From: Comamonas composti DSM 21721
GTDB taxonomy: Bacteria > Pseudomonadota > Gammaproteobacteria > Burkholderiales > Burkholderiaceae_C
Direction of reading: 5' to 3'
Assembly (NCBI RefSeq): GCF_000429845.1
Contig: NZ_AUCQ01000016.1
Span: forward strand, 1-64,000
DNA length: 64,000 bases
Positions 50,357 through 59,542 of the stretch are shown piece by piece (position 1 is the stretch's first letter; every line of letters begins with the position of its first letter). The notes below the pieces were generated by a model. The model was not told the origin of the DNA, searched no databases, and was given only the letters and a program-made list of their open reading frames with translations. The translations under genes were made by a program, and so were the position numbers.

Positions 50357-52672
50357 TCAGGGGGCGAGCACGGCCAGCGCGTCCAGCACTTCGCGCTTGG
50401 AGATCAGCTCGGACAGGACCACGGGCTGCTGGCCCGGCACGTAGAGCACATAGACGGGCACGCCACTTCTGCCCAACTGGTTCAGTGCCTGGGTGATCGC
50501 CGGGTCGCGCCGCGTCCAGTCGGCGCGCAGCAAGGCCACCTCATGCTGCTCGAAGGCCGCCAGCACTTCGGCATTGCTGAGCGTGGTGCGCTTGTTGACC
50601 TGGCAGGTCACGCACCAGGCTGCCGTGAAGTCCACGAACACGGGCTGGCCCGTGGTCTGCAGCTCATCCACGCGCGCCGCCGACCACGGCTGCCACAGCT
50701 CGCCGCTGGCGGTCTGCTCGTCCCCGGGCCGGGCTGCGCCGGCGTGAGACTCGGCCCCGATCAAGGGCGCGGCCACATACAGCAGGCTGGCAGACAGCAG
50801 CACGACCAGGCTGGCGAGAACGATGCGTGCCCGGCCCTGCAGCGTGAGGGCCCAGACCAGCGCCGCACCCGCAAGCAGCAGGGCCAGCAAGGCTGCCGCC
50901 CCGTCTATGCCTGACTGCTGGCCCAGCACCCAGACCAGCCAGACCACGGTGGCAAACATGGGAAAGGCCATGGCATGGCGGAAGGTGTTCATCCAGGCGC
51001 CAGGGCGCGGCAGCCAGCCCACGATCGCAGGCACAAAGCTGGCCAGCAGATAGGGCGCGGCCATGCCCAGGCCCAGGGCCACAAACACGGTCAGCGCCTG
51101 GACGGCCGGCATGTCTATCGCAAAGCCCAGCGAGGCCCCCATGAAGGGTGCGGTACAGGGCGAGGCAATGGCCACGGCGAGCACGCCCGAGAGAAAGGCA
51201 TCGGCCACGGGATGGCGCGCATGCGCGCTGGCCCAGCGGCTGGGCAGCAGGCTGCCGAACTCGAACAGGCCCGCCAGGTTCAGGCCCAGCAGCGTGAACA
51301 AGGCCGCGAGCAAGGCCACGATCAGCGGCGACTGCAGCTGAAAGCCCCAGCCCAGTTGCTCGCCAGCGGCACGCAGCCCCAGCAGCAGGCCGCCCAGGGC
51401 CAGGAACGACAGCACCACGCCCGCCGTATAGGCCAGCCCGCCCAGGCGCTGGGCGCGCCGGTTCTGGCCATGCTGGGCAAAGCCCAGGACCTTGATCGCC
51501 AGCACGGGGAACACGCAGGGCATGAGGTTGAGGATCAGGCCGCCGATCAGACCGCCCAGCAGCGCCATCCAGAGGCTGGTGCCGCTGGTCGCCGGTGTGC
51601 CGGCCTGGGTCTTGTTGGCATCCAGTGCCGCCTGCAGCGCGGGGGATACCGTCGTCATGGTCATGGGGGTCCAGCGGCCCTCGACCTGTGCCTGGCTGCG
51701 CCAGGCAATCGGCAGGCCCTGCTCCAGGGCGGCCTCACGCTCGGACTCGGCAAGCGCCACGACCACGGCCATCTGCTGCGGCGTCTCGCCGCGCATTTCG
51801 GACAGCGGCAGGCTGGCCTCCCAGACTGGACCGTCCCAGCGCTGCTGCCAGTCACGGCCGGGCTCGGCCGCATGCTGGAAGGTGTCCGAAGCCTCGGGGT
51901 AGAAGTCCAGCTTGCGGCCTGCGAGTTCCTCGGGCAGGCCGGGCAGGCGCAGATGCACGCGCTCATCGGCGCCCTGATCCACCCAGCCGTCTTCACCGCG
52001 CGGGCCGGGGTCGGCCTTGGCCGCTGGCATGATCCTGATCTGCGAAGCCTCATCCAAGGTCCTGGGCTCCATGGCCCAGGCGCGCATAAAGGCCTGGGAC
52101 TGGCCTGCGGAGCTGCCGTGCACGGGCAGTTGCAGTGCGAAGTCGCCTTCCTCGGGAATGCATTCCACGCGGCAGACCAGCCAGTTCGCATGCAGCTTGA
52201 TGTCCAGCATGCCCGAGGCCGGAGGCTGGAAGCCAGTCGCCACCTGCACCTGCACGGGCAGCAGCACCTGGCCTTCGTAGCCATAGTTGAGCAGCGGCCC
52301 CACACGCAGCCCCCGTGGCGTGGGCCACTGGATCTCGCCTGCGGAAAGTCCCGGAGGCAGCTGCCAGACCAGCTCCGTGGGCAGGCCGGAGTCTCCCGCA
52401 TTCTTCCAGTAGGTATGCCATTCGGGCTGATGCGCGATGAGCAGCCCCAGCCAGAAGCTCTGCCCCGGCTGCACACCCTCGGGCGCCTGGGCCACGAGTT
52501 CGGCGCGCAGGCGCGGTGTTTCCACCTGGGCCGCGTGACTGCTCGATGTCTTGAGAAGAATTTGAGCCCCAGCGCTTGTTGGATAAGCGCTTGCAGCTAT
52601 GAAGAAGATAGCGCAAAGCCAGGCAAGAAAAACAGGCAGGGCGCGGTGGCGGGAGAGCGGATAGGTCGGCAT
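50357..52672 (-). CDS. DsbD/ScsB-like thiol:disulfide reductase
   Basis: A 771-residue membrane protein. After a signal peptide comes a periplasmic domain with VCRVECIPEEG near residue 160, typical of the ScsB branch. About eight membrane helices follow, with the redox cysteines in LNLMPCVFPVLAIK (about 385) and IASPCTAPFMG (about 510). The C-terminal thioredoxin-like domain has DFTAAWCVTCQVNK (WCVTC, about 680). It carries electrons from cytoplasmic thioredoxin to periplasmic substrates. Residues about 21-38 of the signal region (AIFFIAASAYPTSAGAQ) are encoded by a family 1 genomic repeat. The partner proteins are not encoded next to it. Confidence 0.92.
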   Translation of the reverse strand: MPTYPLSRHRALPVFLAWLCAIFFIAASAYPTSAGAQILLKTSSSHAAQVETPRLRAELVAQAPEGVQPGQSFWLGLLIAHQPEWHTYWKNAGDSGLPTELVWQLPPGLSAGEIQWPTPRGLRVGPLLNYGYEGQVLLPVQVQVATGFQPPASGMLDIKLHANWLVCRVECIPEEGDFALQLPVHGSSAGQSQAFMRAWAMEPRTLDEASQIRIMPAAKADPGPRGEDGWVDQGADERVHLRLPGLPEELAGRKLDFYPEASDTFQHAAEPGRDWQQRWDGPVWEASLPLSEMRGETPQQMAVVVALAESEREAALEQGLPIAWRSQAQVEGRWTPMTMTTVSPALQAALDANKTQAGTPATSGTSLWMALLGGLIGGLILNLMPCVFPVLAIKVLGFAQHGQNRRAQRLGGLAYTAGVVLSFLALGGLLLGLRAAGEQLGWGFQLQSPLIVALLAALFTLLGLNLAGLFEFGSLLPSRWASAHARHPVADAFLSGVLAVAIASPCTAPFMGASLGFAIDMPAVQALTVFVALGLGMAAPYLLASFVPAIVGWLPRPGAWMNTFRHAMAFPMFATVVWLVWVLGQQSGIDGAAALLALLLAGAALVWALTLQGRARIVLASLVVLLSASLLYVAAPLIGAESHAGAARPGDEQTASGELWQPWSAARVDELQTTGQPVFVDFTAAWCVTCQVNKRTTLSNAEVLAAFEQHEVALLRADWTRRDPAITQALNQLGRSGVPVYVLYVPGQQPVVLSELISKREVLDALAVLAP
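52558..52612 (-). repeat. Dispersed repeat family 1 inside the dsbD-like signal peptide
   Basis: Minus strand: GCTATCTTCTTCATAGCTGC, then AAGCGCTTATCCAACAAGCG, then CTGGGGCTCAAA. It shares TAGCTGCAAGCGCTT and the second CAAGCGCT arm with the intergenic copy at 31051-31100. It is translated in frame as the hydrophobic core and cleavage region of the signal peptide. Confidence 0.85.
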
Positions 52673-52737
52673 GGCGGTCTATGGGAGCCTGGGGGAATGG
52701 TTTGGTTCCCGGCCGATGGCGCCGGGAGCGGAGATGT

Positions 52738-53499
52738 TCAGTCGGCCAGGCTCACCACCACGCGGCGGGCCTGTGCGCCCTTTTTCTCTATCTTGCTCAC
52801 CACGATGGCGCCTATCTCGCCCGTGCGCAGCACATGGGTGCCACCGCAGGGCTGGTAGTCCACGGCATCGCTGCCCTGGCCGGCCTCGGTTCCTCCGACG
52901 CGTATGGTGCGCACCCGGCCCGTGCCGCGCGGCGGCTGCACGCTCATGCTCTTGACCAGGCCCGGGTTGGCATCCAGTTCGGCATCGCTGATGGAGGAAA
53001 CCGTGACCTCGTGATCGGCCGCCACCAGTGCGGCCAGGCCCTGGCCCAGCAGCTCTTTGTCCAGACCCTCGCTCATCGCAAAGTCCACGCGTGCACCTTC
53101 TGCCGTGACCGAGCAGCCGTTGACGGGCGCTCCCACCAGATGTGCGAGCAAATGCGTGCCCGTATGCAGGCGCATCATGCGATGGCGCCGGCCCCAGTCG
53201 ATGCGCGCAATCACCTTGTCGCCCACGGCCAGGGGCATGGGCTCACCCGGCGCACTCACATGGGCGACGGCCTGCGTGGGCTGGTCTTCGGGATTCTTGA
53301 GCTTGCGCGCATCCACGATGGTGCAGCGCGCGCCGTCGCCCACGCGCTCGAGCTCGCCGCTGTCACCGGCCTGGCCACCGCCCAGCGGATAAAACACCGT
53401 GCGGTCCAGCACAATGCCTTGCTCGGTCAGAGCGACAACCTCGGCCTCGCATTGCTGCAGATAGCTGTCCTCGCGGAAAAGGTCTTGCGTGACCGTCAT
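52738..53499 (-). CDS. alaX: Alanyl-tRNA editing protein AlaX
   Basis: A 253-residue stand-alone editing protein related to the alanyl-tRNA synthetase editing domain; it removes serine or glycine wrongly attached to tRNA-Ala. The N-terminal FYPLGGGQAGDSG segment (about residue 36) is the family glycine motif. Zinc ligands are HTGTHLLAH (HxxxH, about 92) and CGGTH (about 219). The length fits the AlaX-M/L type. The start at 53499 gives MTVTQDLFRED; the longer frame was not used. Divergent from the creatininase-family gene with only 90 bp between them. Confidence 0.92.
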   Translation of the reverse strand: MTVTQDLFREDSYLQQCEAEVVALTEQGIVLDRTVFYPLGGGQAGDSGELERVGDGARCTIVDARKLKNPEDQPTQAVAHVSAPGEPMPLAVGDKVIARIDWGRRHRMMRLHTGTHLLAHLVGAPVNGCSVTAEGARVDFAMSEGLDKELLGQGLAALVAADHEVTVSSISDAELDANPGLVKSMSVQPPRGTGRVRTIRVGGTEAGQGSDAVDYQPCGGTHVLRTGEIGAIVVSKIEKKGAQARRVVVSLAD

Positions 53500-53589
53500 T
53501 TTTCTGTCTCCTGGTTCATCGTCGAAGAGCCGATTGTGATCCCTGCTGCGGCCCTGTGCTGCTGCGCGGTCATGCACACATCCTCTACG

Positions 53590-54453
53590 ATGGAGGCCAT
53601 GACTGCCTCGTCCTCCATGCCAGCTGTCTGGCCCTCACGTCTTTGGGAGCAGGTTGGTGCCCGTGATTTCGCCCAGGCCCAGGCCGGCTCCCTGGCCTCC
53701 GAGACCGTGGCCGTGCTGCCCGTAGCCGCCATCGAGCAGCACGGGCCGCATCTGCCCTTGAATGTCGATGCCCGCCTGCTCCAGGGCGTGATCGATACGG
53801 CTCTGCCCCTGCTGCCCGCGAGCCTGCCCGTGCTGTTCCTGCCGCCGCAGAACATAGGCTTTAGCGTAGAGCACCAAGCCTATGCGGGCACGCTGTCGCT
53901 GTCGCCTGCCACCGTGCTTGCGCTGTGGTGCGAAATAGGCGCCTGTGTGGCGCGCTCCGGCATTGGAAAGCTGCTGCTGTTCAACGGCCATGGCGGCAAT
54001 GTGAGCGTCATGGACATGGTGGCGCGCGAGCTGCGCCAGCGCCATGGGCTGCTGGTCTACAGCAGCAGCTGGTTCGGCCTTGTGGATGCGAGTGCCAACG
54101 CGCTGTTCAGCGCCCATGAGCACCGCTTCGGCATCCATGGTGGCGAGATCGAGACCTCGATGATGCTGCACCTTGCACCCGAGACCGTGCACATGGAGCA
54201 TGCGCGCGACTTTGCCTCGACCTCGGAGCAGCGCGCCCGCACCTATGCGCTGCTGGGCAATGGCAAAAGCGCCAAGATGGGCTGGGCCATCGAGGACTAC
54301 CACCCCGTGGGTGCCGTGGGCAACGCCGCCGCCGCCACGCCCGAGCGCGGAGCGGCCATGGTGGCGGCCGCCGCCAAGGGCCTGGTGCAACTGCTGTCGG
54401 AAATCCATGCCCTGCCGCCGGACACGGTGGGCGGGTCCGCACGGGTGCTATGA
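53590..54453 (+). CDS. Creatininase family amidohydrolase
   Basis: A 287-residue (or 284 from the ATG at 53599) member of the creatininase/mycofactocin MftE-like family of metal-dependent amidases. Metal and catalytic motifs are AAIEQHGPHLPLNVDARL (about residue 47), LLFNGHGGNVSVMD (about 131) and GIHGGEIETSMML (about 180). These supply Glu, His, Asp, His and Glu. Substrates in this family include creatinine, formylated pyrimidines and peptides, and the context gives no choice among them. It faces the Bug-type binding-protein gene across a repeat. Confidence 0.87.
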   Translation: MEAMTASSSMPAVWPSRLWEQVGARDFAQAQAGSLASETVAVLPVAAIEQHGPHLPLNVDARLLQGVIDTALPLLPASLPVLFLPPQNIGFSVEHQAYAGTLSLSPATVLALWCEIGACVARSGIGKLLLFNGHGGNVSVMDMVARELRQRHGLLVYSSSWFGLVDASANALFSAHEHRFGIHGGEIETSMMLHLAPETVHMEHARDFASTSEQRARTYALLGNGKSAKMGWAIEDYHPVGAVGNAAAATPERGAAMVAAAAKGLVQLLSEIHALPPDTVGGSARVL

Positions 54454-54454
54454 A

Positions 54455-54508
54455 TAAGAGAGCTTGAAGCGCTTGGTGGGTAAGTGCTGGAGGCGTTTTT
54501 TGCTTGAA
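54455..54508. repeat. Dispersed repeat family 1 between convergent genes
   Basis: AGAGCTTGAAGCGCTTGGTG with TAAGTGCTGGAGGCG and a TTTTTT tract. It begins 2 bp after one stop and ends 8 bp before the other, so it may serve as a shared terminator. Confidence 0.75.
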
Positions 54509-54515
54509 TTCAGCC

Positions 54516-55490
54516 CTATTGCCTGGGGATTCCGGCCTGCTCTATGACCTGGCCCCAGTGGCTGATTTCCGAGGACAGCAGGCGCGCCGTCTGCTCGGGC
54601 GTGCTGGCCTGGGCCTGCACATTCATCTCCCTGAGCTTTTGCACCACCTCAGCGGAATTCACGGCGGCCATGATCTCGCGGCTCAGGCGTGCGATGACTG
54701 CGGGCGGGGTCCTGGCCGGTGCGGCCAGCGCATTCCAGGAAGAGGCCACAAAGCCTCGGACCCCGGCTTCCTCGGCCGTGGGCACCTGCGGCAGCAGGGC
54801 CGAGCGCTTCTCGCCGGTCACGGCCAGCAGATGCACGGCCCCGGATTCGATCTGGCCCATGATGGGCGTGATGATCTCCACGGCCGCATCGATCTGCCTG
54901 CCGCGCAGTGCGGTGATCACGGCCGGCGTGCCGTTGAAGGGCACGATTTGCGCATCCAGCCCCGCGCGGTTCTTGAACAGCTCGGCCGCCAGATGCTGGG
55001 TGCTGCCCACATTGATGCTGCCGATGTTGAGCTTGCCGGGGTTCGCGCGGCCGTAGGCCACGAGTGCGGCCAGATTCTTGAAGCGCGCGGCATCGGCCGT
55101 GATCACGCCGATATCGAAATAGCCGAGCGTGGAAATCGGCGCGAAGTCGCGCACCATGTCGAAAGGCAGTTGGCGGAACAGGTTTGCCGTGACCGCGCTG
55201 CCATTGGACATCAGAAACAGCGTATGGCCGTCGGGCGCGGCCTTGGCCACGGTATCGGCCGCCACGATGCCGCCCGCACTGGGCTTGTTGTCGATGATCA
55301 CGCTCTGGCCCAATTGGCCCGCGAGCTTTTGCGCGACCACGCGCGAAGTCACATCGGCCACGCCGCCCGCGCCAAACGGCACGACGATACGTATGGGCTT
55401 GTTCGACAGGGCTTGGGCCTGGGCACTGCCCAGCCCCAGCATCAAGGCCGTGCCGCCCAGGGCGGCACGCGCAAATTGGCGTTTGTTCAT
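54516..55490 (-). CDS. Bug-family (TctC) tripartite tricarboxylate substrate-binding protein
   Basis: A 324-residue periplasmic binding protein with a twin-arginine-free signal peptide (MNKRQFARAALGGTALMLGL, cleavage after AQA). The Bug family marks are PIRIVVPFGAGGVADVTSRV near residue 32, VIIDNKPSAGGIVAADTVAK near 64 and the pocket region NPGKLNIGSINVGSTQHLA near 150. Such genes are greatly expanded in Comamonadaceae and often stand alone, as here. The start at 55490 replaces a longer frame. Ligands are usually carboxylates, and the actual ligand is unknown. Confidence 0.92.
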   Translation of the reverse strand: MNKRQFARAALGGTALMLGLGSAQAQALSNKPIRIVVPFGAGGVADVTSRVVAQKLAGQLGQSVIIDNKPSAGGIVAADTVAKAAPDGHTLFLMSNGSAVTANLFRQLPFDMVRDFAPISTLGYFDIGVITADAARFKNLAALVAYGRANPGKLNIGSINVGSTQHLAAELFKNRAGLDAQIVPFNGTPAVITALRGRQIDAAVEIITPIMGQIESGAVHLLAVTGEKRSALLPQVPTAEEAGVRGFVASSWNALAAPARTPPAVIARLSREIMAAVNSAEVVQKLREMNVQAQASTPEQTARLLSSEISHWGQVIEQAGIPRQ

Positions 55491-55595
55491 CACGATGCAA
55501 TCTCCTTGGGCAGGAGTGTGGCCCAAGCCCAAAGCCTTATGGCGATGGTTTTGTTCTGGCTGCTATGCCGGGCCGTGATGGCCGCCGTCCGGGGA

Positions 55596-56270
55596 TCAGG
55601 CGTGCGTCATCCAGTCCCGGTGCTCTTCGCTGTCCAGATGGTTGAGGGTGTTAAAGGTCTGCAGCATGAGCCGCTTGGGCGAGACGCTGAATTCGGTGAC
55701 CGCACTGTTGCGTATGCGCATGTTGAGCGCAATCGTGACCTCGGGCGCCGTGCCCAGCACATGGCCCACGGCCGTGGAGATGGGGCCGCCGCTGCTGACC
55801 AGCAGCACCTCCTGGCCCGCATGCTCATGGCGTATGCGCTCCAGCACCTGGCGCACGCCCCCGTTGAAATCGTCCCAGCTGGGCATGCCCTGGGGGCTGA
55901 TGGTGCCCGCCATCCACTGGGCCAGGGCATCGCACAGCAGGCGGAAATGCTGGCGGTAGAGCTCGGGCGTCTCGGGCTTGGGCAGGGGCGTGGGGTGAAT
56001 CGCGTGCAACAGGGCTTCGCTGTCGTACTCGTTGAGCGTGGGCAGGGCCTGCGTCGGCAGGTCCAGCCCGCCCAGGCCCTCGGCTATGCCGGCCAGGGTC
56101 TGGCCATGACGGCGCAGCGTGCCCGTGTATACCGCATCGAAGCGCTGGCCGCGTTCGCGCCAGTACTCACCCAGGCGCCGGGCCTGTGCAAAGCCGCGCT
56201 CGCTGAGCTGGTCGTAATCGGCTGCGCCAAACGAGGCCTGGCCATGGCGCACAAGATAAAGGTTTCCCAT
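55596..56270 (-). CDS. Histidine phosphatase family protein
   Basis: A 224-residue phosphoglycerate-mutase-like protein. The catalytic RHG motif is in YLVRHGQASFG (residues 5-15), the phospho-accepting His being H9. The second catalytic histidine region is VLLVSSGGPISTAVGHVLG: the family usually has SHG here and this protein has SSG, which may reduce or change activity. The acidic residue region is LNEYDSEALL near 78. Function is unassigned. It begins about 90 bp before the PhzF gene's end. Confidence 0.85.
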   Translation of the reverse strand: MGNLYLVRHGQASFGAADYDQLSERGFAQARRLGEYWRERGQRFDAVYTGTLRRHGQTLAGIAEGLGGLDLPTQALPTLNEYDSEALLHAIHPTPLPKPETPELYRQHFRLLCDALAQWMAGTISPQGMPSWDDFNGGVRQVLERIRHEHAGQEVLLVSSGGPISTAVGHVLGTAPEVTIALNMRIRNSAVTEFSVSPKRLMLQTFNTLNHLDSEEHRDWMTHA

Positions 56271-56359
56271 GGACGGATTGTGTCCAGCACGGGCCCGGGG
56301 ATTTGTCCTGAGCGCGACTGGCTGGCGCGTTGGCGACAGTGATCGCCAACGTATTCAGT

Positions 56360-57310
56360 TCAAAGCAGCACCTGCCCGGTCACGCAGTCCACGACCTCGC
56401 CGCCTATCCAGAGCCGGCCCTGCTCATCCTCGCTCACATGGATTTGCCCGTCCCGCCCCACGCACTGACCCTGGCTGGCCAGATAGGGCGCGCGCAGCAG
56501 GCCCAGTTCGCGCAGCCAGACGGCCAGGCTGGCGTTGAGGCTGCCCGTCACCGGGTCTTCGGCAATGCCTGCGGGCGAGGTAAAGCCCCGCACCTCCAGC
56601 CGGGGCTCGTCCTGCACTGCGGCCTGGCGCTGGCCCGTGGCAAAGGCGCGCGCCTCGCGGCTGCTGCGGCCGATCAGGGCTGCAGGCTCGAAATCATGCT
56701 CATACAAGGCGCAGGTCCCCACGTAATAGCCCAGGCGCTTGAGCAGGCCGTGATCAGGCTGCAGCGCCAGCAGCCGCTCGGGATCATCCAGCACGACCGT
56801 CATCCACAAGGGGCCGTTGTCGAGTGCTGCCGCATGCAGAATCTGCCCGGGCTCCACGCCCAGCGCCCGCGTGATCCCGGCCCTTTGCTCCTGCGTCAAA
56901 GGCCTGATCTGCGTGGCAGGCGCGGCAAACGCCAGCCGCCTGCCATCCCTGCGGATCGGCACCAGGCCCTTGCCGCACTCTTGCACAATGCACCCGGCCT
57001 GCAAGGGCTGGCCGCCACCGGCCAGCCAGGCATGGCAGCTGCCCAGCGTGGGGTGGCCCGCAAAGGGCAGCTCCTCCACGGGCGTGAAGATGCGCACCCG
57101 GTAGTCGGCGCCCTGCGCGCGGCCGGCCTCTGTGGGCGGCAGCAGAAAGGCGGTTTCCGAGAGATTGGTCCAGGCCGCGAAGGCCTGCATCTGCGCAGCG
57201 CCCAGATCCGTGGCGTCCTGCACCACGGCCAGCGGATTGCCCTGGTAGGGCTGGTGCGTGAACACATCCACGGTGGTGAATGGACGGTGGCGCGGGCTGG
57301 TGGAGGTCAT
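56360..57310 (-). CDS. PhzF family isomerase-like protein
   Basis: A 316-residue protein of the PhzF/diaminopimelate-epimerase fold. VDVFTHQPYQGNPLAVVQDA (about residue 13), WTNLSETAFLLPP with the catalytic Glu (about 47) and VEELPFAGHPTLGSCHAW (about 78) are typical. The second half repeats the fold with GFTSPAGIAEDPVTGSLNAS (about 238). No phenazine genes are near, so a general isomerase role is more likely than phenazine synthesis. A family 3 repeat separates it from the aminotransferase gene upstream on the same strand. Confidence 0.9.
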   Translation of the reverse strand: MTSTSPRHRPFTTVDVFTHQPYQGNPLAVVQDATDLGAAQMQAFAAWTNLSETAFLLPPTEAGRAQGADYRVRIFTPVEELPFAGHPTLGSCHAWLAGGGQPLQAGCIVQECGKGLVPIRRDGRRLAFAAPATQIRPLTQEQRAGITRALGVEPGQILHAAALDNGPLWMTVVLDDPERLLALQPDHGLLKRLGYYVGTCALYEHDFEPAALIGRSSREARAFATGQRQAAVQDEPRLEVRGFTSPAGIAEDPVTGSLNASLAVWLRELGLLRAPYLASQGQCVGRDGQIHVSEDEQGRLWIGGEVVDCVTGQVLL

Positions 57311-57397
57311 GACTGGTGATCGTTGGGCGTGAAGACTGCTGTCCCTAGGCCAGGGACAGCGGGCAAGGGCCGCTCCTTACGCTCTGCCGTCGTCCCC

Positions 57398-57459
57398 TTA
57401 GAGCGTGTTCACGATCTCTACGCTGCCGCGCCGCGAGGAGATCGTAAACACGTTCTTAC
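57398..57459. repeat. 62-bp palindromic repeat, family 3
   Basis: TTAGAGCGTGTTCACGATCT and the inverted GAGATCGTAAACACGTTCTTA form a 20-bp stem around CGCTGCCGCGCCGCGAG. It corresponds base by base to the copy at 13010-13071. It lies between the aminotransferase and PhzF genes. Confidence 0.85.
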
Positions 57460-57480
57460 AGGGGGGCGCGGCAAAGCCGC

Positions 57481-58662
57481 TCAGGGGGTGTGGGCCTTGA
57501 TTGCCGCCGCCAGGGCTGCGATGCCCTGCTCGATTTGCGCGGGCGAGACCGTCACATAGGACAGGCGCAGGGTATTCGTCTGCGGCTCCTGGGCGTAGAA
57601 CGGCGCACCGGGCACAAAGGCCATGCCGCGCTCCACGGCTGCGGTCAACAGTTGCTGGGCATCCATGCCCTGGGGCAGGCTGACCCAGAGGAACATGCCG
57701 CCCACGGGGCGCGTCCACTGTACGTCCAGGCCGGCCATCTCGCGCTCCAGTGCCGCCAGCATGGCATCGCGCTGGGCCTTGTAGAGCGCGCGTATGGTGG
57801 GCACATGGCGGTCGAGGAAACCGTCCTTGATGACCTCGGCCACCACGCGCTGGTTGAAGCTGGGCGTGTGCAGGTCGGCAGCCTGCTTGGCCTGCGTGAG
57901 CTTGCCGAAGACGGACTTGGGCGCCACCACGAAGCCCAGGCGCAGGCCTGGGGCCAGCACCTTGGAGAACGAGCCCATGTAGATCACGCCCTCGGGATTG
58001 CGCGCGGCCAGCGGCAGCGGCGGCTCGCCCTCGTACCAGAGGTCGCCATAGGGGTTGTCCTCGACGAGCGGAATGTTGAGCTCGCGCGCCTTGTCCACCA
58101 GGGCCTGGCGGCGCGCATCGCTCATGGTGCGGCCCGTGGGGTTCTGGAAGTTGGGCAGCACATAGGCCAGGCGGGCCTTGTCGGCGCCCGTGCCCACCTG
58201 GGCTGCAAAGTCCTCGATGAGCATGCCTTCGTCATCGCTGTCCACGCCCACGGGCACGGGCTCGAACGGCGTGAAGGCCTGCAAGGCGCCCAGATAGGTG
58301 GGCTTTTCCACGAGCACGCGGCTGCCCCGGTCCAGAAAGACCTTGGCGATCAGGTCCAGCGCCTGCTGCGAGCCCGAGGTGATCAGCACCTGATCCGGGC
58401 TCACATCCCAGGGCAGGAAATCGGCCACGGCCTGGCGCAGGTCGGCAAAGCCTTCGGTGGTCGAGTACTGCAGAGCCGTGGCGCCGTCGCGCAGCATCAC
58501 CGTCTGGCAGGCCTTGGTGAACTCGTCCAGCGGAAACGACTTGGGCGAAGGCAGGCCGCCGGCCATGCTGATGATGCCCGGACGGTCGGTGAGTTTGAGG
58601 ATTTCGCGTATGGCCGAGGAATTCATCTTGGCCGCGCGGTCTGCAAGGGTCCAGCTTGTCAT
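57481..58662 (-). CDS. PLP-dependent aminotransferase, class I/II (LysN-like)
   Basis: A 393-residue fold-type I aminotransferase. Marks are ISMAGGLPSPKSFP near residue 30, LITSGSQQALDLIAKVFLD near 93, YVLPNFQNPTGRTMS near 167 (Asn for PLP), VEDNPYGDLWY near 200 and the Schiff-base lysine in YMGSFSKVLAPGLRLGFV (about 230). The sequence is close to 2-aminoadipate or multi-substrate aminotransferases of the MocR-like catalytic group, without a DNA-binding domain. The start at 58662 gives MTSWTLADRAAKMN. It lies downstream of the LysE exporter gene and the decayed MocR gene, hinting at an amino-acid role. Confidence 0.9.
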   Translation of the reverse strand: MTSWTLADRAAKMNSSAIREILKLTDRPGIISMAGGLPSPKSFPLDEFTKACQTVMLRDGATALQYSTTEGFADLRQAVADFLPWDVSPDQVLITSGSQQALDLIAKVFLDRGSRVLVEKPTYLGALQAFTPFEPVPVGVDSDDEGMLIEDFAAQVGTGADKARLAYVLPNFQNPTGRTMSDARRQALVDKARELNIPLVEDNPYGDLWYEGEPPLPLAARNPEGVIYMGSFSKVLAPGLRLGFVVAPKSVFGKLTQAKQAADLHTPSFNQRVVAEVIKDGFLDRHVPTIRALYKAQRDAMLAALEREMAGLDVQWTRPVGGMFLWVSLPQGMDAQQLLTAAVERGMAFVPGAPFYAQEPQTNTLRLSYVTVSPAQIEQGIAALAAAIKAHTP

Positions 58663-58861
58663 AGGTTCTCTTTGCTTGTCTTCAATGCCCGCCATGCGGG
58701 CCGATTGCGAGGGTCATGCCGTCATGGGGCATGTGCCGGCCTGGGCTGATCGAGCATGGTGTGTGCCTGCATCATAGGTCGGCCTAAGGGGTGTTTTTAC
58801 GTGGCATGAATCAGGGAAACCAGCAGCCCTGGCGGTCCTGCGGCCTGCGGTATGGCCCGGC

Positions 58862-59467
58862 TCATGCGATCACCATCCACCAGGCCGTGAGCACCAGCAG
58901 CAGCGCCATGCAGCGGTTGAACCACAAAAGCCTGCGGCCCTGGGCCAGCCAGTTGCGCAGCAGCGCGCCCACGCCGGCATAGAGCAGATTGCTGAGAAAG
59001 GCATAGGCGGCCATCACGGGCAGGACCACGGCCAGGCGGGCCGGCAGATCATCCTTGCCCGCGATCCAGCCTGCGACGATGGACAAGGCCAGCATCCAGG
59101 CCTTGATGTTCACGAACTGCAGGCTCACGCCCTGCCAGAAGCCCACGCGCAGTTGCCCGGCCTGCAGCTCGGCCATCTGTGCGCTGGCGCTGAGCTTGCA
59201 GGCCATCCACATCAGGTAGGAGCAGCCCGCCATCTTGACCAGCCACAGCAGCGTGGGCACGGCCAGAAGGGCCGCGCCCACGCCGGCCGCGCTCAGGCCC
59301 AGCAGCAGGCACCAGCCCAGGGGCACGGCGCAGACAAAGCGCATGGCGCCCCCGAGGCCGTGGTTGGCCGCCAGGGCTGTGGACAGCGTGGTATTGGGCC
59401 CGGGGCTGAAACTCATCGAGGCTGCGAGCACCAGCAAGGCAGTGAATTCGGACAGTGGCATGGACAA
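58862..59467 (-). CDS. LysE family amino-acid exporter
   Basis: A 201-residue membrane protein with about six helices. The family motif SFSPGPNTTLSTALAANHGL lies at about residues 19-38 (SPGPN), and FWQGVSLQFVNIKAWMLALS near 108 is the second conserved block. It probably exports an amino acid or analogue. MPLSEF at 59461 is an alternative start. The upstream region carries repeated CCGGTACAG boxes and the remains of a MocR regulator, the common partner of such exporters. Confidence 0.9.
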   Translation of the reverse strand: MSMPLSEFTALLVLAASMSFSPGPNTTLSTALAANHGLGGAMRFVCAVPLGWCLLLGLSAAGVGAALLAVPTLLWLVKMAGCSYLMWMACKLSASAQMAELQAGQLRVGFWQGVSLQFVNIKAWMLALSIVAGWIAGKDDLPARLAVVLPVMAAYAFLSNLLYAGVGALLRNWLAQGRRLLWFNRCMALLLVLTAWWMVIA

Positions 59468-59542
59468 AGAAATGGGCAGGAGTTGCAGCGCCTGAATGGC
59501 CGTGCATTCTCAATTCGCCAGCCGGTGAATATAAACCTTTGA

